A DNA stretch of 64,000 bases from Nocardiopsis sp. YSL2. Its GTDB lineage: Bacteria > Actinomycetota > Actinomycetes > Streptosporangiales > Streptosporangiaceae. A program made the translations under genes and the position numbers. The stretch covers positions 2,170,001 through 2,234,000 of the forward strand of contig NZ_JAMOAO010000001.1 in assembly GCF_030555055.1 (NCBI RefSeq), written 5' to 3'. A model generated the notes under the pieces. That model ran no database searches and had not been told where the DNA came from. It was given only the letters and a program-made list of their open reading frames with translations. Shown one piece after another: positions 54,018 to 63,000 of the stretch (positions are counted from its first letter, which is position 1; the number at the start of each line of letters is the position of its first letter).

Positions 54018-55001
54018 TCAGGCTCCCAGGAGCGCGGCCTCGACAGCTCGGTCCAGGCCCGGGGCGGGGCGGTCGGGGCGCTGGGGGACGGGGCCGTCCA
54101 GGGAGCGCATCCACGCCCAGGTGTCGGCGACGGTCTCGGCGACCGGGCGGCAGCGCAGGCCCGTGGCGACCGCTCGGGAGACGTCGCCCTGGTGCATGGT
54201 CGCGTGGGCCTCGCCCGGCGGCAGCCAGACCGGCAGGTCCGACCACGGTTCGACGCCCGCGGCCAGGATCGTGTCGGGGTCGGTCCAGCGCAGGTCGGCG
54301 TCCGATCCCGTGGCCCGGACGCACGCCCGCAGGAGGTCGCCCATGGTCGCGTGGCCGGGCGGGCTCACCAGGTTGTAGGGGCCGCCGAGGCCGCGCTCGA
54401 CCGCGTCCAGGGTCCAGGCCGCCAGGTCGCGGGCGTCGACGTACTGGATCGGCAGGTCGCGGGGGCCCGGGGCGAGGACCGGCCCGCCCTCGGCGATCCG
54501 GCCCAGCCACCAGGGCAGGCGTCCGATGTTCTCGCGGGGGCCGAGGATGAGGCCCGCGCGCACGTGCAGCGACCTGTCACCGAAGACCTCCTCCGCCGCG
54601 CGTTCGCCGCCGCGCTTGTCGCTCGCGTAGTCGGTCGCGTCGGCCTCGGGGTCTCCGGGCACCAGCGGCCCGTCCTCGTCGAGTCCGGCGGGCGCGGGGA
54701 AGGCGTACACGGATCGGCTGGACACGTAGGCGTAGTGCCCCACGCGGCCGGACAGCGATCGTGCGGCGCGCAGGACCGCCGCGGGCGCGCCCGACCACGT
54801 GTCGACGACGGCGTCCCACTCCCCCGTCGCCAGCGCGGACAGCCCGCTCCCGGTGGTGCGGTCGCCGTGGCGCGCGGCCGCGCCGTCGGGGGCGGGGCGG
54901 GTGCCCCGGTGGAAGACGGTGACGTCCCAGCCCCGGTCCAGCGCCTCCTCGGCGACGGCCCGCCCGACGAACTCGGTCCCGCCCAGCATCAGAAGTCTCA
55001 T
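54018..55001 (-). CDS. NAD(P)-dependent epimerase/dehydratase-family reductase
   Basis: 327 residues from ATG 55001. A Rossmann fold with MRLLMLGGTEFVGRAVAEEALDRGWDVTVFHRG (a GGxxFVG variant of GxxGxxG), a YVSSRSVYAF catalytic-like segment, YASDKRGGERAAEE in the YxxxK position, and the substrate region RAGLILGPRENIGRLPWWLGRIAEGGPVLAPG. Resembles actinobacterial 'reductase'/SDR extended proteins. Third gene in the minus-strand series after DGPF and ECF42, 153 nt from the sigma gene; the link is uncertain. Confidence 0.85.
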   Translation of the reverse strand: MRLLMLGGTEFVGRAVAEEALDRGWDVTVFHRGTRPAPDGAAARHGDRTTGSGLSALATGEWDAVVDTWSGAPAAVLRAARSLSGRVGHYAYVSSRSVYAFPAPAGLDEDGPLVPGDPEADATDYASDKRGGERAAEEVFGDRSLHVRAGLILGPRENIGRLPWWLGRIAEGGPVLAPGPRDLPIQYVDARDLAAWTLDAVERGLGGPYNLVSPPGHATMGDLLRACVRATGSDADLRWTDPDTILAAGVEPWSDLPVWLPPGEAHATMHQGDVSRAVATGLRCRPVAETVADTWAWMRSLDGPVPQRPDRPAPGLDRAVEAALLGA

Positions 55002-55154
55002 GTGCGGCAGTCTGGCCTCTCGCCGAGGCACACGCCAGGCCCGCCTGCCCACAGCAGAATCCGGAACGGCTGTGCGGCCCAGCCACCGCAGGCGCCGCGC
55101 CATGAGTCCGAAGGCGACCGGCGCCCGGAGCGATGGCCGCCGGGCGGGCCCCGG

Positions 55155-56411
55155 TCAGACGGCCAGGGCGCGGCCCAGCAGCAGCGCGCGCTCACTCTCG
55201 TTGCGGGTGAGCTCCGCGGCCCGCTCGAACTCCGCGCGGGCCTCCTCGGCGCGGTCGAGGCGGGCCAGCAGGTCACCGCGGACCGCGGGCAGCATGGGGT
55301 AGTCCGCCATCACCGCGACCTCCCGCAGCTTGTCGACGATGCCCAGCGCCGACTCGGGCCCCAGCGCCATCGACACCGCGACAGCGCGGTTGAGCTCGGC
55401 CACCGGGTTGCGGGTGGTCTCGACCAGCTTCTCGTACAGGACGGCGATCGCCGACCAGTCGGTGTCCTCGGCCGTGGGGGCGACGGCGTGCTGGGCGGCG
55501 ATGCCCGCTTGGAGCGAGTAGGGGCCGCGGGCCCGCCCGGGGTCGTCGGGGACGGACCGGGCGAGAGCGGCCAGGCCGCGGGTGATCAGCAGCCGGTCCC
55601 AGCGCCCGCGGTTCTGCTGGTCCAGCGGCACGGGCGCGCCGTCGGGGCCCACTCGGGCGCGGAAGCGGGAGGCGTTCAGTTCCATGAGGGCGAGCAGCCC
55701 GTGGACCTCGTGGTCCTTGGGCAGCAGGTCGCACAGCACCCGGCCCAGGCGCATCGCCTCCTCGCTGAGCTTGGGGCGGGTCCAGTCGGTACCGGAGGTG
55801 GCGACGTAGCCCTCGTTGAAGACGAGGTAGACGACCTCCAGGACGGAGGCCACCCGGGCGTCGCGGTCCTCGCCGACGGGCACCTCGAACGGCACCTTCC
55901 TCTTGGCGAGGGTGCGCTTGGCCCGCACGATGCGCTGTGCCACGGTGGCCTCGGGCACCAGGAAGGCACGGGCGATCTCGTCGGTGGCCAGCCCGCCGAG
56001 CATGCGCAGGGTGAGCGCGACCCGCGCCTGCGTGGTCAGGACGGGATGGCAGCACACGAACATCAACCGCAGCAGGTCGTCGCCGTAGTCCTCCTCCAGG
56101 ACCGCGTCGAACTCGGCCTGGCCGTCGCGCTCCTCGATCTCACTCCCCAGCTCGACCATCCGGTCCTGGAAGCGCTCGTCGCGGCGCCAGCGGTCGAGGA
56201 TGCGGCGCTTGGCGACCGTGGTCAGCCACGCGCCGGGCTTGGCCGGCACACCCTCCTCCGGCCACTTCTCCAGGGCACTGACGAGGGCGTCCTGGGCGAA
56301 CTCCTCCGCCAGGCCGACGTCGCCGACCATGCGGCTCAGCGCGCCGATGAGGCGGGCCGACTCGATGCGCCAGACCGCCTCCACCGCGCGTGTCGCGTCC
56401 GAGTGGCTCAC
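55155..56411 (-). CDS. ECF42-type RNA polymerase sigma factor with C-terminal TPR-like extension
   Basis: 418 residues. Sigma-2 region: VWRIESARLIGALSRMVGDVGLAEEFAQDALVSALEKWPEEGVPAKPGAWLTTVAKRRILDRWRRD. Sigma-4: LTLRMLGGLATDEIARAFLVPEATVAQRIVRAKRTL. A 200-residue helical C-terminal part (DUF6596/TPR-like, LYEKLVETTRNPVAELNRAVAV...ALGIVDKL) is the hallmark of ECF42, which lacks an anti-sigma factor. The DGPF gene lies 64 nt upstream in the same direction and has a matching promoter (56956-56982). The signal it responds to is not known. Confidence 0.92.
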   Translation of the reverse strand: MSHSDATRAVEAVWRIESARLIGALSRMVGDVGLAEEFAQDALVSALEKWPEEGVPAKPGAWLTTVAKRRILDRWRRDERFQDRMVELGSEIEERDGQAEFDAVLEEDYGDDLLRLMFVCCHPVLTTQARVALTLRMLGGLATDEIARAFLVPEATVAQRIVRAKRTLAKRKVPFEVPVGEDRDARVASVLEVVYLVFNEGYVATSGTDWTRPKLSEEAMRLGRVLCDLLPKDHEVHGLLALMELNASRFRARVGPDGAPVPLDQQNRGRWDRLLITRGLAALARSVPDDPGRARGPYSLQAGIAAQHAVAPTAEDTDWSAIAVLYEKLVETTRNPVAELNRAVAVSMALGPESALGIVDKLREVAVMADYPMLPAVRGDLLARLDRAEEARAEFERAAELTRNESERALLLGRALAV

Positions 56412-56475
56412 GGAGCCATCACAGCACCGCGAGCCACCTCACCGCAACACTTTTGCAGGGCCGGACCCGTGGTGC

Positions 56476-56901
56476 CTAGTAGCCCTGGTTCCGCAGCTCG
56501 CGCTCGCGCGCCTTCAGTTCCTCGGGCATCTGGTCCATGTCCTCCGGCTCGCCGATCCGGCGCAGCTGGAGCTTCATCTCGGCACCGCTGCCCGCCGGGG
56601 GGTGCGGGACGCGCTTGGCCCACTCCAGGGCCTCGTCGCGCGAGGACACCTGGATGACCCAGTAGCCGGCGATGAACTCCTTGGCCTCGGTGAAGGGCCC
56701 GTCCGTGATGGTCACCCCGCCGTCGTTGAACACGACCTCGGCACCCTCGGCCGTGGGGGCCAGACCCTCACCGGCCAGCAGCACACCGGCCTTGACCAGG
56801 TCCTCGTTGTACTTCGCCATCGCCTCGTAGACCTCGGGACCGACCTGGTAGTCGGCGGCCTCGGACTCGGGGCTGGACATGATCGACATGAGGTAGCGCA
56901 T
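56476..56901 (-). CDS. DGPF/YCII-related protein, partner of the ECF42 sigma factor
   Basis: 141 residues from ATG 56901, with GGAAGGTG about 8 nt upstream. YCII-like dimeric barrel: MRYLMSIMSSPESE, YEAMAKYNEDLVKAGVLLAGEGL, GVTITDGPFTEAKEFIAGYWVIQV with the diagnostic DGPF motif, and MKLQLRRIGEPEDM. DGPF proteins are the standard targets and genomic partners of ECF42 sigma factors. Biochemical activity unknown. The N-terminus starts directly at the first strand, so the start is secure. Confidence 0.92.
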   Translation of the reverse strand: MRYLMSIMSSPESEAADYQVGPEVYEAMAKYNEDLVKAGVLLAGEGLAPTAEGAEVVFNDGGVTITDGPFTEAKEFIAGYWVIQVSSRDEALEWAKRVPHPPAGSGAEMKLQLRRIGEPEDMDQMPEELKARERELRNQGY

Positions 56902-56955
56902 GGTGTTCACCTTCCGTGGTGTGGGGGGCTCGTTCTCCCCCGCTCTCATCCACAC

Positions 56956-56982
56956 GTCGAACGGGGTCCTCGCCGATCGACA
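56956..56982 (-). promoter_or_regulatory. ECF42-type promoter upstream of the DGPF gene
   Basis: On the minus strand TGTCGA (56977-56982) is followed after 17 nt by CGAC (56956-56959). This agrees with the TGTCGA/CGA(T)C bipartite motif described for ECF42 targets, as recalled. Transcription would begin about 45-50 nt before the DGPF start. It makes the pair autoregulated if the sigma gene is cotranscribed. Confidence 0.65.
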
Positions 56983-57165
56983 CCCTCCCGAACTTTTTCT
57001 CCGAGTTTTCTCACGGCCCCCGACCGCGCCCGGTTCCCCAACGACCGCCCCTGGCCGAAAGCGGTCAACCGCACCGCCCGCGAAGGAGCTGAGCTGGGGC
57101 GTTCGGTAGGGTTCCTGCGCGGTGCGCCGTCGAGGGCGTGGACCACGGCACGGAGGAGGACGAGG

Positions 57166-57807
57166 GTGGAGCTGTTCCTGGGCACGGCCTTCGGGTTCCC
57201 CGCGGTGCTCTTCACGCCCCTGCTGGTCGTCGTGGCCGCCTACTGGGTCCTCGTGCTCGTCGGCGCCACCGACAGCGAACTCCTGGACGCCGTGGACACC
57301 GACGGCGCCGCCACCGGCCTGAGCGCGATCACGCACAGGGCCCGGCTGGGCGCCGTCCCGGTCACCGTCGCGCTTTCGATGCTGGTCTGCGTCGCCTGGT
57401 TCGTGAGCATGATGGGAGGCATCATGACCAGTCTCCTGGACATCACCTCCACTCCCCTCCTGCTGGCCCTCGGCGCCGTCGTGCTGCTCATCGCGCTCGT
57501 CGTCGCCTGGGCGGTCACCAGCGGCCTGGCGATGACCGTCGCCCGGTTCCTGCCGCGCCGCTCCAGCGGCTCCAAGCACGAACTCGTGGGCCGCACCTGC
57601 GTGATCCGCATCGGCGAGGCCGGCGAGGACTTCGGCCAGGCCGAGGTCACCACCTCCGGCGGCGCCGCGATCACCATCCCCGTCCGCACCACCGGCGGCG
57701 AGGTGCTCCCCCTAGGCGGCACTGCGCTGATCTTCGACCACCGGGCCGAGGACGACGTCTTCCTCGTGACCCACTTCGACGCCGCCCTGGACCCCGGCCG
57801 GAGCTGA
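57166..57807 (+). CDS. NfeD/YqiJ-like membrane protein with OB-fold domain
   Basis: 213 residues from GTG 57166 (GGAGGAGGACGAGG upstream). Three hydrophobic segments: FGFPAVLFTPLLVVVAAYWVLVLV, VPVTVALSMLVCVAWFVSMMGG and LLLALGAVVLLIALVVAWAVTSGLAM. A C-terminal OB-fold follows (KHELVGRTCVIRIGEAGEDFGQAEVTTSGGAAITIPVRTTGG). This is the YqiJ/NfeD-type partner of flotillins, and the next gene is a flotillin. It probably anchors or regulates the flotillin assembly in the membrane. Confidence 0.85.
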   Translation: MELFLGTAFGFPAVLFTPLLVVVAAYWVLVLVGATDSELLDAVDTDGAATGLSAITHRARLGAVPVTVALSMLVCVAWFVSMMGGIMTSLLDITSTPLLLALGAVVLLIALVVAWAVTSGLAMTVARFLPRRSSGSKHELVGRTCVIRIGEAGEDFGQAEVTTSGGAAITIPVRTTGGEVLPLGGTALIFDHRAEDDVFLVTHFDAALDPGRS

Positions 57808-57989
57808 GCCTCCCGCCTCCCGACCACCCCGCGCCACCTGGCCGAACCGGTCCGCCGGCCGCCTCCGCGGAACCGTCGCGCGGCCGACCGCGTCTCACCT
57901 CCCGACGAGCTCCGAAACGGCGCCCCAGCGCACCCGCCCCGGCGCTCGGCCCCGCGCCCCCACGTCCACTCCCAGAAAGCGACCCCTAC

Positions 57990-60056
57990 GTGTTCCTGAG
58001 TACAACCACCAACGGGCAGGAGGCGGCGAACGCCACCTTCCTCACCTTCGGTGTCGCCCTGGCCGTCGGCCTCATCGTCCTCATCGCGCTGGTCGTCATG
58101 ATCATGCGGCTCTTCAAGAAGGTCGAACAGGGCAAGGCCCTGATCATCTCCAAGACCCGTGACGTGCACGTCACCTTCACGGGCGCCGTGGTCCTCCCGG
58201 TCCTGCACAAGGCCGAGATCATGGACATCTCGCTCAAGACCCTCACCCTCGAGCGCAGCGGCCGCGAGGGCCTCACCTGCAAGGACAACATCCGCGCGGA
58301 CATCCGCGTGTACTTCTACGTCCGCGTCAACGAGACGGCCGAGGACGTCAAGAAGGTCGCCAAGTCCATCGGCACCGAGCGCGCCAGCGACCGGGAGACC
58401 CTCCAGGAGCTCTTCAACTCCAAGTTCTCCGAGGCGCTGAAGACCGTCGGCAAGCAGTTCGACTTCGAGGAACTGTTCACCCAGCGCGAGCAGTTCCGGC
58501 ACGCGATCGTCTCGCTCATCGGCACCGACCTCAACGGCTACAGCCTGGAGGACGTGGCCATCGACGAGCTGGAGCAGACCCCGCTGCACCAGCACGACTC
58601 CAACAACATCCTCGACGCGCAGGGCATCAGCAAGATCACCGAGCGCACGGCGATCGAGCACAAGCGCACCAACGAGTTCGAGAACGACCGCAAGAAGGAA
58701 CTCGACCGGCAGAACACCGAGACCGCGGAGACCCTCGCCGAGCTGGAGAAGCGCCGCGAGGAGGCCGCCGCCAAGGCCAAGCGCGAGATCGAGATCATCC
58801 GCGCCCGCGAGGAGTCCGAGACCGCCCGCGTGCAGGCCGAGGAGCGTCTCAAGGCCGAGACCGCCAACATCCGCACCAGCGAGGCGCTGGGCGTCCAGCA
58901 CCAGAACCAGCAGCGCGAGATCGCGGTCGCCGAGAAGAACCGCGAGCGCGTCATCGCCATCGAGACCGAGCGCATCGAGAAGGACCGCATGCTCGAGGTC
59001 ATCGGCCGCGAGCGCGAGACCGAGCTGAGCAGCATCGCCAAGGACAAGGAGGTCGAGGCCGAGAAGCGCGAGGTCGCCGACGTCGTCCGCGAGCGCATCG
59101 CCGTCGACCGCACCGTCGCCGAGCAGGAGGAGGCGATCAAGCGGCTGCGCGCCGTCGAGGAGGCCGAGCGCACCCGCCAGGCCATCATCATCCAGGCCGA
59201 GGCCGAGGCCCAGGAGAACCTGGTCAAGGACATCAAGGCGGCCGAGGCCGCCGAGGCCGCGGCCAAGCACCGCGCCGCCGAGGAGATGACGCTCGCCGAG
59301 GCCCGCCAGCAGGCCGCCGAGCTCGACACCCGCGCCAAGATCCGCCTGGCCGAGGGCCTGCAGGCCGAGGCCGCCGCCGAAGGACTGGCCGAGGTCCAGG
59401 TCCGTGAGCAGGACGCCGAGGCCATGGAGAAGATCGGGCGCGCCGAGGCCGTCGTGTCCCGCGAGAAGGCCGCGGCCGAGGCCGAGGGCATCGAGCAGAA
59501 GCTGCGCGCCGAGGCCGCCGGCCTCACCGACAAGGCGTCCGCCATGGCCGCCCTGGACCAGGTCAGCCGCGAGCACGAGGAGTACCGCCTGCGCCTGGAC
59601 GCCGAGAAGGAGGTGCGCCTGGCCGGTATCGACGTGCACCGCCAGGTCGCCGAGGCCCAGGCCACCGCGATGGCCGCCGGCCTGGAGAGCGCCGACATCA
59701 GCATCGTCGGCGGCGACGGCGCCTTCTTCGACCGCATGGTCAACTCCATCGGCATGGGCAAGGCCGTCGACGGCTTCGTCGGCAACTCCGACACCGTCCA
59801 GGCCCTGGGCGGCCACTGGCTCAGCACCAACGGCAACGGCAACGGCAACGGCGGCAACTTCACCGAGGACATCAGGCGGCTCCTGGCCGACGCCGACACC
59901 GAGGACATCAAGAACCTCACGGTCTCGGCCCTGCTGCTCAAGCTGATCGCCGCGGGCGGCCAGGACAGCGGCAAGCTGGACTCGCTGCTCTCCACGGCCC
60001 GCTCCCTGGGCCTGGACCAGCTCCCCGTGACCGCCGTCGCCCCCGTCAAGCAGTGA
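57990..60056 (+). CDS. Flotillin / SPFH (band 7) domain protein, YqiK-like
   Basis: 688 residues from GTG 57990; the ribosome site is weak (AGAAAG). An N-terminal membrane helix (TFGVALAVGLIVLIALVVMIMRLFKK) is followed by an SPFH domain at about 45-230 (VEQGKALIISKTRDVHVTFTGAVVLPVLHKAEIMDISLKTL; GYSLEDVAIDEL). A long Glu/Ala/Arg-rich coiled coil runs from about 230 to 560 and drives oligomerisation. A C-terminal flotillin-type domain and a GNGNGNGNGG linker complete it. Forms membrane microdomain scaffolds. Lies between the OB-fold protein and the giant ATPase; spacing to the latter is 10 nt, so they are cotranscribed. Confidence 0.92.
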   Translation: MFLSTTTNGQEAANATFLTFGVALAVGLIVLIALVVMIMRLFKKVEQGKALIISKTRDVHVTFTGAVVLPVLHKAEIMDISLKTLTLERSGREGLTCKDNIRADIRVYFYVRVNETAEDVKKVAKSIGTERASDRETLQELFNSKFSEALKTVGKQFDFEELFTQREQFRHAIVSLIGTDLNGYSLEDVAIDELEQTPLHQHDSNNILDAQGISKITERTAIEHKRTNEFENDRKKELDRQNTETAETLAELEKRREEAAAKAKREIEIIRAREESETARVQAEERLKAETANIRTSEALGVQHQNQQREIAVAEKNRERVIAIETERIEKDRMLEVIGRERETELSSIAKDKEVEAEKREVADVVRERIAVDRTVAEQEEAIKRLRAVEEAERTRQAIIIQAEAEAQENLVKDIKAAEAAEAAAKHRAAEEMTLAEARQQAAELDTRAKIRLAEGLQAEAAAEGLAEVQVREQDAEAMEKIGRAEAVVSREKAAAEAEGIEQKLRAEAAGLTDKASAMAALDQVSREHEEYRLRLDAEKEVRLAGIDVHRQVAEAQATAMAAGLESADISIVGGDGAFFDRMVNSIGMGKAVDGFVGNSDTVQALGGHWLSTNGNGNGNGGNFTEDIRRLLADADTEDIKNLTVSALLLKLIAAGGQDSGKLDSLLSTARSLGLDQLPVTAVAPVKQ

Positions 60057-60066
60057 GGTCGTCCTC

Positions 60067-63000
60067 GTGACCGAGGCCCTGTCCCAGAAGACCGACGACG
60101 CCGGGTCGGACGCCGTGGACACGCAGTCGCTGGACGCGGGCACCTACGAGGTGCTCCGCGCCCGGTTGCGCGAACAGACCGGCGAACTGGCCCGGCGGAC
60201 CGAGGCGCTCAACGAGCGACGGCTGGAGGTGTTCGGCGGAACCGAACTGGCTCTGCTCGGCACGGAGCGCATCCGCACCGAGCACAACTGCGTGCCGCGG
60301 GACATCGTGAGCGTGGGGCGCTCCCTCGGCGCGAACGCCGACGGCGCCATGATCCTGTTCGGCTACAACGTCTTCATCGGCATGCAGCGGGAGACCCACG
60401 TCCCCGACGTGTTCTCGCTGCACCGGTACGAGCGCGACGGCGAGGGGTTCACCTTCGCCGACGCCCCCGGGGACGCCGCCCCGGGCCTGCTCGGGGACGA
60501 GCGGTTCCGGCAGGACTTCGGTCAGCTCTACCGCTACTACCGCGACGCCCACCTGCTCCAGCTGCGGCTGGTGGAGGACCGGCTGCTCGCCGTGTTCCAG
60601 ACCGGCCCGCGCACCGAGGACGTGCGGGTGCTGCGGTGGTCGGTCTCGCCCAGCGGCGAGGTCGCCTACCTCGACGCGCGGGGCGAGCGGGACCACGTGT
60701 TCCCGCCCTCGCACGACTTCTCGTGGGTGGAGACCACCCGCGAGGACCACGTCGCCGGGCGGCACCCGCACATCTCGATCCTCGACGAGCTGTTCGTCGA
60801 GACGCTCAACGGCGACCTGACCGTCAAGGTGGAGAACAACACCGAGGTCGGCGCGGGCATCTACACCGAGCCCGTCGACGAACCGCTGCAGAGCCTGGCG
60901 GACGCCGAGGTGCACTACGCCAGGGTGGGCGCGCTCATCCTGATGAAGGTGCTGCCCTACAACGAGACCGCGTGGCGGTACCTGGTCTTCAACACGCGCA
61001 CCAAGGAGGTCGAGCGGCTCGACGGCATCGGCCAGTCCTGCCAGCGCCTGCCCGACGACCAGGGGCTCATCTTCCCCGGCGGCTACTACCTGTCCACCGG
61101 GGCGGCCCGGACGTTCGACACCGACGTCACCGACCTGGAGTTCGAGCGCGTGGTGCGCTCGCCCAACGGTGAGGACGTGCTCTACGTCTTCCACTCCCGG
61201 CGGGACGGCCGAAGCCTGCTGTTGTCGTACAACACCATCCGCAAGGAGGTCGCCAACCCGATCGTCTGCCACGGCTACTCGCTGTTCGACGACGGCACGA
61301 TGACCGTGTTCCGCGACGGCTCGGGCGAGCCCACCCGGGTGCACCCGATGCAGGTGTGGCGCACCCCGTTCGTGTCCGACGTGTACGCGGCCGCACAGCC
61401 CGCCGGGACCGGCCCGCTGGAGCGCATCGGCAACGCCGACCTCGTGCGCGGTGTCTCGGAGTGCCTGTCCGTGGCGCGCATCGCCAGCGACATGCGGCCG
61501 TCCACCGAGGTGTTCGAGGCGCTCATCGCCTCGTGCCGCCGGGTCTCGGACCAGTTCCACTGGCTGGGCGAGCCGGAGCTGGGCGACCTGGCGGAGCCGC
61601 TGTCACAGGTGCGGGCGACCGCGGAGAAGGTCCTGGAGGAGTTCGAGACCGTCCAGGCGCTGACCCGGCAGGCCGCCGAGGCCCTGGCCGAGGCGGAGTC
61701 CCGCGCGACCTCGCTCATCCGCACCGCGCGCGGCGAGGCGCCGCGGTCGGCGGAGGGCTGGGTGGCGCGGCTGACCGAGCTGCGCCGCGCCCAGGGGCAG
61801 GCGGCCACGCTGCGCGAGATGCGCTATGCGGACGCCGACCGGCTGGACGGCCTCGACCGGCGGATGGACGAGGAGATCGCCGCGGCGGGCCGCCGGACGG
61901 TGGCCTTCCTCGAACAGGACGACGCGTTCGCCGGATACCACTCCGAGGTGGACCGCCTGGTGGCGGACGCCGAGGCGATCGACGCGGTCACGGCCGCGAC
62001 GGCCGTCGGCGAGCGCATCGCCGAGCAGACCGAGGGCCTGCAGGTGGTCACCGAGGTCATCGGGTCGCTCGACATCGGTGACGCCCAGGTGCGCACGCGC
62101 ATCCTGGAGCGGATCAGCGAGGTGATGGGCGGGATCAACCGGGCCCGCGCCACGCTGGAGTCGCGGCGCAAGGAGCTGCTGGCCCTGGAGGGCCGGGCGG
62201 AGTTCGCGGCCGAGTTCGCGCTGCTCGGCCAGGCCATCACCGGGGCGCTCGCGGCCGCGGACTCCCCCGATCGGTGCGACGAGCAGCTCGGCCGGATCAT
62301 GCTCCAGCTGGAGAACCTGGAGTCGCGCTTCGCCGAGTTCGACGACTTCCTCGCGGAGCTGTCGGACAAGCGGGAGGACGTCTACGAGGCGTTCTCCACC
62401 CGCAAGCAGTCGCTGGTCGACGAGCGGGCCCGCCGGGCCGACCGGCTGGCGTCGTCGGCCGCGCGGGTGCTGGAGGGCGTGCACCGCCGGGTCTCGACGC
62501 TGTCGACGCAGGAGGACATCAACACCTACTTCGCCTCCGACGCGATGGTCACGCGGCTGCGCCGCACCGTCGAGGAGATGCGCGAGCTCGGCGACACCGT
62601 GCGCGCCGAGGAGCTGGACGGGCAGATCCTGGCGGCCCGTCAGGAGGCGGGCCGGGCGCTGCGGGACCGCGCCGACCTGTTCGAGGGCGGTGCGGGCGGG
62701 GAGACCATCCGCCTGGGCCGGCACCGGTTCGCGGTCAACACCCAGCCGATCGACCTCACCCTCACCCCGCACCAGGGGGAGATGTCGGTCGCCGTCACCG
62801 GCACCGACTTCCGTGCGCCGGTCACCGACGCGGCGTTCCAGGAGACCCGGCACCTGTGGGACCGGCTGCTGGTGTCGGAGAGCGAGGCGGTGTACCGGGC
62901 CGAGTACCTGGCCACGTCGATCCTGGGCGCCGCCGAAGAGAACGAGGGCGGCCTGAGCCTGCGGGCTCTGGCCGAGGCGGACGTGCGGTCCGAGGGGTCG

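Noticed and set aside
57240..60143. Minus-strand frame of about 970 residues opposite the flotillin
   Set aside because: Leu/Asp/Gly/Val-rich mirror of the Glu/Ala/Arg coiled coil; not a gene.
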